DNA from: Spiroplasma sp. BIUS-1 | Lineage (GTDB): Bacteria; Bacillota_I; Bacilli_A; Mycoplasmatales; Mycoplasmataceae | DNA: 64,000 nucleotides | Direction of reading: 5' to 3' | Assembly: GCF_010365805.1 (NCBI RefSeq) | Contig: NZ_CP048386.1 | Location: 851,327-915,326, forward strand | In this document: in pieces, positions 1-10,908 of the stretch | Numbering within the stretch: the stretch's first letter is position 1 | Layout: each line of letters begins with the position of its first letter | Position numbers and translations under genes: made by a program | Notes under the pieces: model-generated | What the model saw: only the letters and a program-made list of their open reading frames with translations | Told to the model about the DNA's origin: nothing | Databases searched by the model: none

Positions 1-595
1 AGTTTTCTCTAAGTAAGTTAATTCCACCAAAAACACCTAAATCAACTTCCTTACTAATATCTACTGTATGTTTATTAGCATTACCTGTTCCTCAGGCTTT
101 ACCAACACCCCATGTTTCAGAAAAAGTATTTATGTTGTAAGAAATATCTTCAATCTTTCTGTTTGTTAATTCAATATTTACAAACAAAGTATTTTCATAA
201 ATAGGATTATAAGTTTTAGCTGTTATTTTAGCACTATATTTATCACTTTTATTCGCTTCAGGAACCACAAATCTAATTCCACTTATATCTCATAATTCTG
301 GTTGGTATATAGCACCCATTACAACATCATTTATAATTTCATTACCGTCATTTTGTTTAACTATTTCAAGTAAAACAGCAGACTTTATTTTTTCTTCCGA
401 AGATCCTTTTAAAGATCCTACATCCATTTTCACATCATTAGTTTTTATATTATTTAAATTTATTTTGTTATTTAAATCTAGGACATTATTATTTATATTT
501 AATATATTATTATTTGCTTCTACAAAATTAGAAGCAAAGCTTATTGGTGTAGTCGATGTTGAGAATACACCAAAAAAAATTAAAAGTCCTTTCAT
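1..595 (-). CDS. Putative secreted protein, 3' end outside window
   Basis: The reading frame starts at ATG 593-595 behind a good GGAGG ribosome binding site and runs off the left edge, so at least 198 codons are visible. In-frame TGA codons (290-292 and one near 90) are read as Trp. The first ~22 residues (MKGLLIFFGVFSTSTTPISF) look like a cleavable signal peptide; no lipobox cysteine is visible. The mature part is Asn/Ile/Lys-rich with the repetitive pattern NNNILNINNNVLDLNNKI, typical of mollicute surface proteins. I do not recognise a family. It stands alone before tuf. Confidence 0.65.
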
Positions 596-716
596 AATTC
601 CTCCATTTTTTAATTATTTAGCAATAAAAAATTAAAAAATTTTCTTTTTAAAGTATTTGACCCTAATAAATACTATTATATTTTTTAACATCCTATTACT
701 GATAAAATTATATAAT

Positions 717-738
717 AAAAAAATTCCCTTATGGGAAC
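717..738 (-). terminator. Rho-independent terminator of tuf
   Basis: Short hairpin TTCCC/GGGAA (724-728 with 733-737) directly after the tuf stop, followed on the minus strand by a run of seven T. Confidence 0.8.
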
Positions 739-756
739 TTTTATTATTCTATTAAA

Positions 757-1944
757 TTATTCAACGATTGAAACAACTGTTCCAGCACCAATAGTTCTTC
801 CACCTTCACGGATTGAGAATTTTGTACCTTGTTCAACAGCGATTGGTTTGATTAATTCAACAACTAATTCAACGTTATCTCCAGGCATAACCATGTCTGT
901 TCCACTTGGTAAGTGAACTTCTCCAGTAACGTCTGTAGTTCTAAAGTAGAATTGAGGACGGTATTTGTTGAAGAATGGTTTGTGTCTTCCACCTTCTTCT
1001 TGTGTTAAAGCATAAACTGATGCGTTTAATTTTGTATGAGGTTTGATTGTTCCTGGTTTTGCAAGAACTTGTCCACGTTCGATGTCGTTTCTGTCAACCC
1101 CTCTTAATAATGCTCCAACGTTATCTCCAGCTTCAGCAAAGTCTAGTAATTTTCTAAACATTTCTAATCCTGTAACAACAACTTTTTTACTGTCTTCTAC
1201 TAATCCAACAATTTCAACTTCGTCGTTAACTCTAACAACTCCACGTTCAACTCTACCAGTTGCAACTGTTCCACGTCCTGTAATTGTAAATACGTCTTCT
1301 ACAGGCATTAGGAAAGTTTTATCTGTATCACGAGTTGGAGTTGGGATGTATTCGTCAACTGATTTCATTAGTTCTTCAACTTGAGCTACTCATTTAGCAT
1401 CTCCATTTAAAGCTCCTAAAGCAGATCCACGAACAACTGGTGCTCCGTCTCCGTCAAAGTCATAAGCTGATAATAAGTCTCTAACTTCCATTTCAACTAA
1501 GTCGATTAATTCTTCGTCATCAACCATGTCACATTTGTTTAAGAAAACAACGATAGCTGGTACTCCAACTTGTCTTGATAATAAGATGTGTTCTCTTGTT
1601 TGTGGCATTGGCCCGTCAGTTGCAGCAACAACTAGGATTCCACCATCCATTTGTGCAGCTCCTGTGATCATGTTTTTAACATAATCGGCATGTCCAGGAC
1701 AGTCTACGTGTGCGTAGTGTCTGTTTTCTGTTTTATATTCAACGTGAGAAGTATTAATTGTAATACCTCTTTCTCTTTCTTCTGGTGCATTATCAATATT
1801 TGCGTAATCTTTGAATTCTGCTCCACCTTTTTCTGCTAATACTTTTGTAATTGCAGCTGTTAAAGTAGTTTTACCGTGGTCAACGTGTCCGATTGTTCCA
1901 ATGTTAACGTGAGGTAAACTACGGTCAAATGCTTCTTTTGCCAT
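757..1944 (-). CDS. tuf: Elongation factor Tu
   Basis: 395 residues, the normal EF-Tu length. EF-Tu delivers aminoacyl-tRNA to the ribosomal A site as a GTP complex. Visible GTPase motifs: GHVDHGKT (about residues 19-26), the RGITI effector segment, DCPGH and NKCD. The C-terminal part carries the barrel-domain motif [17 protein letters not shown] codons within the frame encode Trp. It has its own strong promoter (2004-2032) and terminator and is not co-transcribed with fusA. Ribosome binding site AAGGAATG lies before the start. Confidence 0.99.
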
Positions 1945-2003
1945 GTTTTTTCATTCCTTCCATTTGGTTCTTATTTATTTTATTGTGACCAAGTGTCCTA
2001 ATA

Positions 2004-2032
2004 ATTATAAATAGATTTTCTTTAAAGTACAA
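2004..2032 (-). promoter_or_regulatory. tuf promoter
   Basis: On the minus strand -35 TTGTAC (2027-2032) and -10 TATAAT (2004-2009) are separated by 17 bp, a near-consensus sigma-A promoter about 60 bp upstream of the tuf start. This is one of the best promoters in the window, fitting a highly expressed gene. Confidence 0.85.
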
Positions 2033-2050
2033 TACTTTTTTAATTTGATA

Positions 2051-2071
2051 ACAAGGTATTATTTACCTTGT
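2051..2071 (-). terminator. Hairpin at the end of fusA
   Basis: ACAAGGTA/TACCTTGT inverted repeat overlapping the fusA stop codon; the T tract after it on the minus strand is poor, so termination may be partial. Confidence 0.5.
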
Positions 2072-4128
2072 TTTTTGATAATTTCTTCAGCAATGTTTTT
2101 TGGTGCTTCATTATAGTGACTGAAAATCATTGTGTAATTTCCACGTCCTTGAGTAAATGAACGCAACTCAGTTGCATAACCAAACATTTCTGATAGAGGA
2201 ACTTTAGACTTAATAGTTTGTGCGTTTCCTCTTTGTTCTGATCCTTCGATTAGACCACGTTTTGATGAAATGTTACCCATTACATCTCCGTAGTATTCAT
2301 CTGGTACAGTAACTTCAACTGACATAATTGGTTCTAAAAGTACTGGGTTAACTTTTTTAGCAGCTTCTTTTAGTGCCATTGATGCAGCAATTTTATATGC
2401 CATTTCGTTTGAGTCGACATCATGGTATGATCCATCAACAATTGTTGCTTTAACATCTATCATTGGGAACCCAGCGATAACCCCGTTTTGTAAGGCATTT
2501 TCAAGCCCAACTCTTGCAGCGTTGATGTATTCTTTTGAGATTTTACCCCCAACAATTTTATCAACTCATTCAAACCCTTTGTCATGGTTTGGTTCGAATT
2601 CAATCACAACGTGACCATATTGTCCACGTCCTCCTGATTGTTTAACATATTTACCTTCAACTTTTGCTGAACCTTTAATTGTTTCACGATATGAAACTTG
2701 AGGTGCTCCAACGTTTGTTTCAACTTTGAATTCTCTTTTTAGACGGTCAACAATAATGTCTAAGTGTAACTCACCCATTCCGGCGATGATTGTTTGTCCA
2801 GTTTCTTCATCTGTATAAGTTCTGAAAGTTGGATCTTCTTCTGATAATTTGTTTAATGATAACCCTAGTTTTTCTTGGTCAGCTTTAGTTTTTGGTTCTA
2901 ATGCTAAGTGGATAACTGGTTCTGGGAATACCATTGATTCTAAGATAATTTCGTTTTTTTCATCTGTAAGAGTATCACCAGTTGTTGTATCTTTTAATCC
3001 AACAGCTGCTGCGATATCTCCAGCATAAACTTCTTCGATTTCTTCACGGTTGTTGGCGTGCATTTTTAATAAACGTCCAACACGTTCTTTTTTATCTTTA
3101 GTTGCGTTTAATACATAACTTCCTTTTGTTAGAACTCCTGAGTAAACTCTGAAGAATGTTAATTTCCCAACAAATGGGTCAGTCATAATTTTAAATGCTA
3201 AAGCAGCGAATGGTGCATTATCTGCAGCAGGTCTTTCTGCTTCGCTTCCATCAGGTAATACCCCTTTAATAGCAGGTACATCTAATGGAGAAGGTAAGTA
3301 ATCAACAACTGCGTCTAATAATAATTTAACACCTTTGTTTTTAAATGCTGATCCAGCTAATACTGGGAAAAATTCAGCAGAGATTACTCCTTTACGAATT
3401 GCTGATTTTAATTCTGGAATTGTGATTTCTCCACCATCTAAGAATTTCATCATTAATTCTTCATCATATTCAACAGCCATTTCAACTAATTGCGCTCTTA
3501 ATTCTTCTGCTTTGTCTTTTAAGTCAGCAGGAATTTCGATTTCTTTTGCAATTTCATCTGCAGCTCCGTCGAATCCTCAAGCTTTCATTTCAACTAAATC
3601 AATGATTCCGCTGAATTGATCTTCTGCTCCAATTGGTAATTGAATAGGTGCAGCTTTTGCCCCTAATCTATCTCCGATTGTTTTTACTGAGTATAAAAAG
3701 TCAGCTCCTGTTTTATCCATTTTGTTAACAAAAACTACTCTAGGTACTCTATATGTTGTTGCTTGTCTTCAAACAGTTTCAGTTTGAGGTTCAACCCCAC
3801 TTTGACCGTCCAATACAGCTACAGCTCCATCAAGAACTCTTAATGATCTTTCAACTTCAACTGTGAAGTCAACGTGACCAGGAGTATCAATGATGTTAAA
3901 TCTGTGATCTGCTCAGAATGCTGTTGTTGCAGCAGAAGTAATTGTAATACCACGTTCTTGTTCTTGTGCCATTCAGTCCATTTGTGATTCACCTTCGTGA
4001 GTTTCACCAATTTTGTGAATTTTACCTGTGTGGAATAATATACGTTCTGTTGTAGTAGTTTTACCAGCATCGATGTGAGCCATAATACCAAAGTTACGAG
4101 TCATATCTAAACTATATTCTCTAGGCAT
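2059..4128 (-). CDS. fusA: Elongation factor G
   Basis: 689 residues, full length for EF-G, the GTPase that drives translocation and, with RRF, ribosome recycling. The N-terminus [20 protein letters not shown] leads into the P-loop [12 protein letters not shown], then [13 protein letters not shown] and NKMDK. Several Trp codons are TGA, which breaks the frame under the standard code but not here. It is the last gene of the str operon, 23 nt after rpsG, with AAGGAGAA as ribosome binding site. Confidence 0.98.
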
Positions 4129-4151
4129 ATTCTTTTCTCCTTAATTTTCTA

Positions 4152-4619
<468 letters not shown>

Positions 4620-4670
4620 GGTTAGTTGCTCCTTTCTTTTTTAAATTGATAAAATGTGAATTACACTCTA

Positions 4671-5090
4671 TTATTTTTTCTCTTTAGGTTTTTTAGTTCC
4701 ATATAGAGAACGAGATTGCATTCTTCCATTAACTCCAGTTGTATCTAAAGTACCACGAATTATATGATAACGAACCCCAGGTAAGTCTTTTACCCTTCCC
4801 CCACGGATAAGCACAACACTATGTTCTTGTAAGTTGTGTCCTTCTCCTGGAATATAAGCTGTTACCTCCATACCGTTAGTCAATCTAACCCTTGCATACT
4901 TACGTAACGCTGAGTTAGGTTTTTTAGGAGTCATAGTTGCAACCCTTGTACAAACACCTCTTTTTTGTGGTGCTGAAATTCTAGTAACTTTTTTTAATAA
5001 AGTGTTAACTCCTCTATTTAAAGCTGGAGCTTTAGTTTTTCATGTTTTTGCTTTTCTTGGTTTTCTAACTAATTGATTAATTGTTGCCAT
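4671..5090 (-). CDS. rpsL: 30S ribosomal protein S12
   Basis: 139 residues. S12 sits at the decoding centre and is the classic streptomycin-target protein. The N-terminus [17 protein letters not shown] and the segments [12 protein letters not shown] and [16 protein letters not shown] are diagnostic. First gene of the str operon; ribosome binding site AAAGGAGG lies 7 nt before the start. Confidence 0.98.
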
Positions 5091-5150
5091 TTAAGGTTCC
5101 TCCTTTCCACAATACCGAGTGTATTGTAATCACACAAAATATATTATATA
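5091..5150 (-). promoter_or_regulatory. str operon promoter and leader hairpin
   Basis: On the minus strand a TATAAT (5143-5148) precedes rpsL by about 55 nt; the -35 is weak and overlaps the terminator of the upstream gene. The leader holds a short inverted repeat CAATAC/GTATTG just before the ribosome binding site. A regulatory role for the hairpin is inference. Confidence 0.5.
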
Positions 5151-5152
5151 TC

Positions 5153-5188
5153 AAAAAATGAGTTAATTATAAAAATTAACTCATTTTA
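5153..5188 (-). terminator. Strong terminator after the 5198-5956 gene
   Basis: 11-bp stem ATGAGTTAATT/AATTAACTCAT (5158-5168 with 5174-5184), followed on the minus strand by TTTTTT. It separates the accessory gene from the str operon. Confidence 0.9.
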
Positions 5189-5197
5189 ATCAATTAT

Positions 5198-5956
5198 TTA
5201 GTGGTATAAATTAATATTTGGCATTATGTTGTTGAATGCTTGTTCATTCATCATACCTTCTTGTAATGGGTATATCAGTATAAGTTCTAATAAGTAAACC
5301 ATTAAGTAATAAGTGTTCATATACTCCATAAACATTTCAATTCTTTGGCTTGATAATTTGTCTTCTTCAATAGAAGAAAGTCTATTATAAGTATTATTAT
5401 AGTTTTGATTGAATTCTAATATATTTTCCATTAATTTAGCAAAAGCTGATTGAGCATCTTGTTGTGATACACTTGTTAAGAAATTATTTAAGGGTTTAAA
5501 TACTTCGTGAGTATCTTGATCTAAACCTAAATCTTTATACTTTTCAAGTAATTCATTGGTTTTAACACCCAAAGCTTGAACTGCTGTTGCAACAATTATA
5601 TCTATTCCTCTTGAATCGTTAATTATTTGTTTTTCTATATTTTCTTTTTCTAAATTAACATCTATTGAAATCAATATTATTATAGAGTTTTGCAATATAG
5701 ACATTAAGTGATTTAAGATTATTAATCTATCTGAGTTTTCATCTAGGGGTATTCAATCTCCAAAACTCTTATCGAATTCTTGGCCGAACTTTTCTATTTC
5801 TTCTCTTGTTGATAACTGTTTATTATCATTTAAAAATGTCTCTATATTTTCGGGAATTTTAAATTCTTTTGACATATTTAACTTTAAGTTTTCATAAACT
5901 TGATTAACTCTCTTTATAATGATCTTTTCATAATTTATTGGTTTAATTGTTTTCAT
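5198..5956 (-). CDS. Hypothetical protein, helical
   Basis: 252 residues from ATG 5954-5956; this start is preferred over an upstream ATG at 5980 because AAAAGAG lies 6 nt before it. One TGA is read as Trp. The N-terminal half is highly charged (MKTIKPINYEKIIIKRVNQV); around residues 90-105 there is one hydrophobic stretch (LQNSIIILISIDV) too short and polar-flanked to call a membrane anchor with confidence. The C-terminal third is rich in aromatic and Met residues. I recognise no family. It is divergent from the plus-strand gene at 6039 with about 80 bp of very A+T-rich DNA between them, so the two may share regulation. Confidence 0.7.
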
Positions 5957-6038
5957 AAAATACTCTTTTCTATTTTGCATATATATAACATTATAATACT
6001 ACATTTGATATTATTATAAATAATAAGGAGGATGTAAA

Positions 6039-7172
6039 ATGGTATGAGGAGAATCAAATTCTAGAGACTTTTTAGATTGAGCTGATTTTTGTAGAAATAA
6101 TGCGATCAAAGAAAGAGGCATTACTAATACAACTGGTCCCAATTTTGCATCTGATAAAAGTTCTAGTCAGTATAATTCTGTAAAAACAACTATTATAAAT
6201 ACAATACAAAATTATAAAAGTATTAGTGTGCAACAACTTTATAATGTTTTGCCAACCGATATTGTTGCAAACCCAACTTCAAAACATGTTATTTTACAAC
6301 TTTATTTTGAAGATAATTTGCAAATTCAAGGACAAGCAAAGAACAACAATGATAGAGAATCTAATTTTGTTCTTGTTTTTGTAAAAAAACAACAACCCAA
6401 ACAACCAGCTCCAATAAAACCTGCAGCAAATCAACAAAGAGGTCAATCTAATATAGAAGAATTGATAGATAATAATTGACAAGCCACAGGAAGAAAACTT
6501 AACTTTGACAAAATGGAGCGTGAAGATAGAAGCAATCTTAATATAAATTTAAAACGAACTAACCCCACTCCAATAAATAAACCTGCAGAAAAACCAAATA
6601 TTGATGTTAGGCAAGTCATAAAAGAAAAACCAGTTGAAACACCAATACCAAGAGCAGAACCTAAAAGAGAGGTTATACCAGAAGTTCAATCTAATATCAC
6701 TTATATTCAGATACCTAAACCTAAACCAGAAATAATTAAAGAAGAGGTTATTGCTCCTGTAAAAATGAATTTAGAATACAGGCCGACCCCAAATGTCAAA
6801 GAAGTAATTATAGAAGATAGGGTTTTTTACGGACTTAGTGCTTTTGATCTATATTACTTGGAAGCCTTTTTATACGATGCATGCATTAAAGAGAAAAATA
6901 ATCAAAGTCAAATAAAAATAACAAAAGATATAGTTAGAGTAAGAGGAGATATAAAGTATTCAGAGGAGAAAAGTTCTTCTGGATTGGGTAAAACAATCTT
7001 TAATTTCATTGGATGTATTTCAATAATTGGTATTCCATTTGTAATTGCTTCTAATTCAAATAAAGTTAGAAAAAAAGCAGTGAAAACATATAAAGAACAA
7101 CTAAAGTTAAAAGGCTATGACAATGTTAAACAAGATTTAAAAAACTCTCATCCTAAAATAATTGAATTTTAA
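6039..7172 (+). CDS. Hypothetical protein with Pro-rich linker and C-terminal hydrophobic segment
   Basis: 377 residues; ATG follows AAGGAGGATGTAAA, a strong ribosome binding site. TGA occurs at least four times as Trp (for example MVWGE at the start). Three parts are visible: an N-terminal domain (residues ~1-120), a Lys/Pro/Glu linker (~125-255) with repeated KP and EP pairs such as IPKPKPEIIKEE, and a C-terminal domain whose segment FNFIGCISIIGIPFVIA (~320-337) could insert in the membrane. No catalytic motif or known family was recognised. It is the only plus-strand gene in this part of the window and ends at a strong bidirectional terminator. Confidence 0.72.
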
Positions 7173-7204
7173 AAAAAAGAACCTTATTAAAGGTTCTTTT
7201 TTTC
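7173..7204. terminator. Bidirectional terminator
   Basis: AAAGAACCTT/AAGGTTCTTT stem with A- and T-runs on both sides between convergent genes at 6039-7172 (+) and 7204-7398 (-). Confidence 0.9.
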
Positions 7205-7398
7205 TACATTTCTTGTTTTTTATAACTACTTTTTAATATTTTAGCTTCACTAACAATATTTTTTAATTCATTTTTTTTAATTTTTATTTCTAATTTAGCC
7301 TGTTTGATTGATTCTTTGCATTTTTCAATCTCTGTTTCTTTAGCATCTTTTTGTAATTTAAATTCTGCTAATTTTTCTTTTAGAGCTTCTTTTGTCAT
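7204..7398 (-). CDS. Small coiled-coil protein
   Basis: 64 residues starting at ATG 7396-7398, chosen because AAGGAG lies 8 nt upstream; a longer in-frame start at 7431 lacks this. Almost the whole protein is a charged heptad-like helix (EKCKESIKQAKLEIKIKKNE), so it should form a coiled coil. There is no membrane segment. It follows the nuclease-like gene by about 63 nt and is probably co-transcribed with it. Function unknown. Confidence 0.62.
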   Translation of the reverse strand: MTKEALKEKLAEFKLQKDAKETEIEKCKESIKQAKLEIKIKKNELKNIVSEAKILKSSYKKQEM

Positions 7399-7461
7399 TT
7401 TAGTTTCTCCTTGTTTGATAAGATTTTCCACTTATAGATATAAGTTTAATTTAAAAGTCTC

Positions 7462-8151
7462 CTATTGTCAAATTACTGTCAATTTCTTTATTTCATTTAT
7501 TATTCTAGATTTTTCTTGATTACTTAAGTTTTCATGTTTCATCAGAACTCTGTCTTCTCTTGGATTTAAAATGAAACAGTCCTCAACTTTCTTTTTACTA
7601 TTTTGCTCAAACATTTTTTTGTATAAAAATAGTTGTGCATTATACTTCTCAGTGTAATTAACTCTACTTGTTTTAATATCCATAATATAAAATTTGTCTT
7701 TAGATTTTAATATTATATCTACAGTACCAATATAATCACAATCATATCCAGTATAATAGAAAGTCTTTTCAGAATATATTTGATCAATATCATATTTATA
7801 AATGAAAGAGTTTAGTTCAGTTATTATTCTTTTGGCTATATTTAGATGATTTTGGTTTTTGCAGTCATTTACAACTAGATTAACTTTAAAATCATTTCTT
7901 TGGTTAATAGAATCAGAAATCATTTTATGAACACATTCACCTTGCTTTATTGAGTTATCAATAACTTCTTTTTTAATAAATTTGTTTTGCAAATAAGGAA
8001 AGCATTTTTCTAAAATCATGCTAACAAAAGGTAAATTTATTTTTCTTCCATCTATAAAGTTTTCCAACTCCATTGGTATATCACAATCTTCTTTTACCAT
8101 GTAATTAAAATTTTCATCTCTTTCAATTATTTTTGTTATATCGTTTAGCAT
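7462..8151 (-). CDS. RecB-like PD-(D/E)XK nuclease domain protein
   Basis: 229 residues; start at ATG 8149-8151 behind AGGAGA. The penultimate codon region ends VIWQ with TGA as Trp and TAG as stop. The order of motifs fits the RecB/Cas4-like PD-(D/E)XK fold: GECVHKMISD (His-bearing helix, ~residue 74), GTVDIILKSKDKFYIMDIKT (~148-167, giving the D...D-x-K core) and a Q-x3-Y helix QLFLYKKMF. In this family these residues bind metal and cleave DNA. It lacks any helicase, cysteine cluster or Cas neighbour, so it is a stand-alone nuclease of unknown role; repair, defence or plasmid/phage processing are all possible. The stop of the upstream repeat-protein gene is 41 nt away with a terminator between. 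Confidence 0.68.
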
Positions 8152-8180
8152 GTTTTTATCTCCTACATATAACATTAACA

Positions 8181-8208
8181 AAAAAATAATGGTTACCCAT
8201 TATTTTTT
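8181..8208 (-). terminator. Terminator of the repeat-protein operon
   Basis: Perfect 14-bp inverted repeat around TAATGGGTAACCCATTA with T-run, overlapping the stop codon of the 8193-10889 gene. Confidence 0.92.
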
Positions 8209-10889
8209 TTATTATAACTATGTCTTGTTGTTAAACTGTCAATAATAGTTCTTGGACTGTTATGTTCTAGTTCATTAACAACTTTAGAAATAGAGTCTAA
8301 CTGATTGCTTATTTTTGAAAAATCTTCTGAAAGTTGATTTCCAGTTAATTTATTACCTAGACTTTCAATTAATCCTTCTAATTTAGACATTCTTTCTTCA
8401 ATAGAGTTAAGTTTTTCTAAATCGATTGAATTAATATTTGCTTCAAATCTATTCAATAATTCTTCTTCTTTTTGAATAATGTCTTTTTTATTTTGTTCTT
8501 TTTGATATTCATCATCATAACTTTCAAATGAATGATCTTTATCATGACTTTCCAATGTTTCAGGAACATTTGGTTCTACTTTTATGTTATTTATATTAAA
8601 CATTTCAGCATTTGCACTTGGTGTTTCCATTGCTGGAGTTGTTCCAAATGCTGGAGCATTACTTCCTGATAAACCATATTCTTCTTCATACTCAACTTCT
8701 GGTTCAAATGAAACAGGTCTTGATGAAACTTCTTGTTCACCTAACATATTAACATTAAATGAAGGTGGAGCTGAAACAGTTGTTCCAGGAGCTGCATTTG
8801 CAATTGCTGCTTGTTTTGCTTGAGCTTTTTTCATATCTTCCATCATAACTTGAGCAGCCAAGTCTGGTTGATCAAAGTTAAAGTCTGCATAGATAGTGTT
8901 TTTGTCAGCATCAGGATTTTCAGATTCTGCTAATTGGTTTAAATCCATATTTACAGCTCTTGCCATTTTTTGTCTTACAAATTCTTCTTCTAAACCTTGG
9001 TTTTTTGGTTTTGTTCCATGCACAACAGTTTGTGGTGCAACAAATTCGTTTCTCTTAGCTTCTCTAGCTGCATCTAATTGTTCTTGATCGAAATCTAAAA
9101 CCATATTTGTGTTAAATACCGGTAAAGTAGAAACAGTTGTTCCAGGAGCTCCTTTTGCAATAGCTTCTTGTTTTGCTTGAGCTTTTTTCATATCTTGCAT
9201 TATAACTTGAGCAGCCAAGTCTGGTTGATCAAAGTTAAAGTCTGCGTAGATAGAATTTGTGTCAGCATCAGCTGGCATATTTGATTCAGGCAATTGACTT
9301 ATATCCATATTAACAGCTCTCAACATTTTTTGTCTCATAAATTCTGCTTCAAGACCTTTGTTTTGAGGTTTTGTTCCATGCACAACAGTTTGTGGTGCAA
9401 CAAAAGTACCTAAAGCCTCTGGTTCTTTTCTTTCTTCTACGAAATTATCCATGTGGTTTTGGTCTTCTACTGCAAGAGTAAATGTTGGCGGTGCAGAAAC
9501 TGTTGTTCCAGGAGCTGCATTTGCAATAGCTGCTTGTTTTTCTTGAGCTTTTTTCATATCTTTCATCATAACTTGAGCAGCCAAGTCTGGTTGATCAAAG
9601 TTAAAGTCTGCGTAGATAGAATTTGTGTCAGCATCGGCTTCATAATCAGATAATGGTAATTGTTCAATATCCATGTTTACAGCTCTTGCCATTTTTTGTC
9701 TCATAAACTCTTCTTCTAAACCTTTGTTTTTTGGTTTTGTTCCATGCACAACAGTTTGTGGTGCAACAAAAGTTTGAGGAACCCCCGGTTTATTTCCACC
9801 AGAGTATCTATCATGTAAACTTTCAATTTCATCATCAACAGCTGTTGATTCTTCTCCACCAAAAGCTGCAGTAGCTTCTGATATTGAAGTTGATTTAAAG
9901 TTTGAATCCATATAGTTTTCACCTTCTTGATTTTCAATAGTCATATATGAGACATAGTAACTTTCAGGAATCTTTAATTTCTTAGCTAATGAATTTACTT
10001 TCATAACATTAAAATTAAATTTGCTAATTACTTTTGTTTGTTCTTTTTCGTTAAGAGAATCTAGTTTTGATTCTATTTCTTCTCTTTGTTCAATTAATTT
10101 TGCTTTATTAGCTTTTCATTTTAGATAATACTTTTTAGCCTTACCTTCATTGTAAATGCTTTCTAACTGATCTTCAGTTGAATTTGGCAACGCAGAATTA
10201 TCATTTATTTTTATTTGATCATTTTCTTTTTGAAAATCCTCTTGTTGGTTTTTCAAATCTACGTTGCCAATTAACTTTCCCTCTTTAGATACCTCTTTTT
10301 CAAATTTTCTTTCTTCTTTGTAAATTGAAATTAAGTTTCTTTCTTCAGCGTAGTTATTTAAAGCTTCTGAATCAAATAGAACTGCTTCTAGTAAAACAAA
10401 TGCAGTTAATACCAATACAGATACTATAACTAAGATAGTTTGGAATGTTAATAGTAACATTATTGCTGATATCACCATTATTACTTTAACAAACGGTTTT
10501 GATAATTTTTGGTGTTTTCTAAGTCTTACTAATTCAATTATTGATATTGTTAGTAATGTTATAGCCACAGCGAAGATAACAATGATTCATGATAATACAG
10601 CAATCATGTTACCTGGGTTTGCACCACTTGGACCAAATTGACTTGGTATAGACATTTGATTTAATACACCATTTTGTCCATAAACTGGTGCAATGTTTTT
10701 ACCAATACCCAATGACAGTGTCTTAAATAATTTATACAAGAATGTACCTGAAAATGCTTGTGCCCCTTCTGGTGTAGTAATTTGTGAACCAACCATTATA
10801 TAAGCAACAGCTGTAGAACCAAATAATAATAGTCCAGCAGCAGCAGCTAGTGTTAATGATCATGCACATATAATAAATATTGCGAACAT
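8193..10889 (-). CDS. Large membrane-anchored repeat and coiled-coil protein
   Basis: 898 residues once TGA is read as Trp (TGA at 10116, 10587 and near 10855 are inside this frame). The start ATG 10887-10889 has AGGAGG 8 nt upstream. Architecture: hydrophobic N-terminus (residues 1-32), a second membrane helix at ~100-118, two more at ~133-174, then a cytoplasmic tail of ~720 residues. The tail has charged helices, three tandem ~120-residue repeats (residues ~374-711), an acidic linker, and a C-terminal coiled coil (~790-880, LEKLNSIEERMSKLEGLIES). It lies 19 nt after the 10909-13056 gene, so both are co-translated. No known family was recognised. The layout suggests a membrane-tethered scaffold or adaptor; that is inference. 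Confidence 0.8.
8755..9770 (-). repeat. Three tandem ~363-bp coding repeats
   Basis: Three in-frame copies begin at 9770, 9404 and 9044 (spacings 366 and 360 bp). Each encodes FVAPQTVVHGTKP, then EF-x-RQKM-x-RAVNMD, then IYADFNFDQPDLAAQV, then DMKKAQ and APGTTVS. The DNA is also nearly identical across copies in the FNFDQPDLAAQ and HGTKP segments, pointing to recent duplication or purifying selection on a binding module. Confidence 0.92.
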
Positions 10890-10908
10890 AATTTTTTCCT
10901 CCTAATTT

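Noticed and set aside
8584..9653. Plus-strand open frames opposite the repeat protein
   Set aside because: They are antisense to a strong minus-strand gene, have no ribosome binding sites and mirror its repeats.
10116..10889. Separate small membrane-protein genes upstream of the repeat protein
   Set aside because: The pieces are in one frame with 8193-10004 and are joined by TGA-Trp codons.
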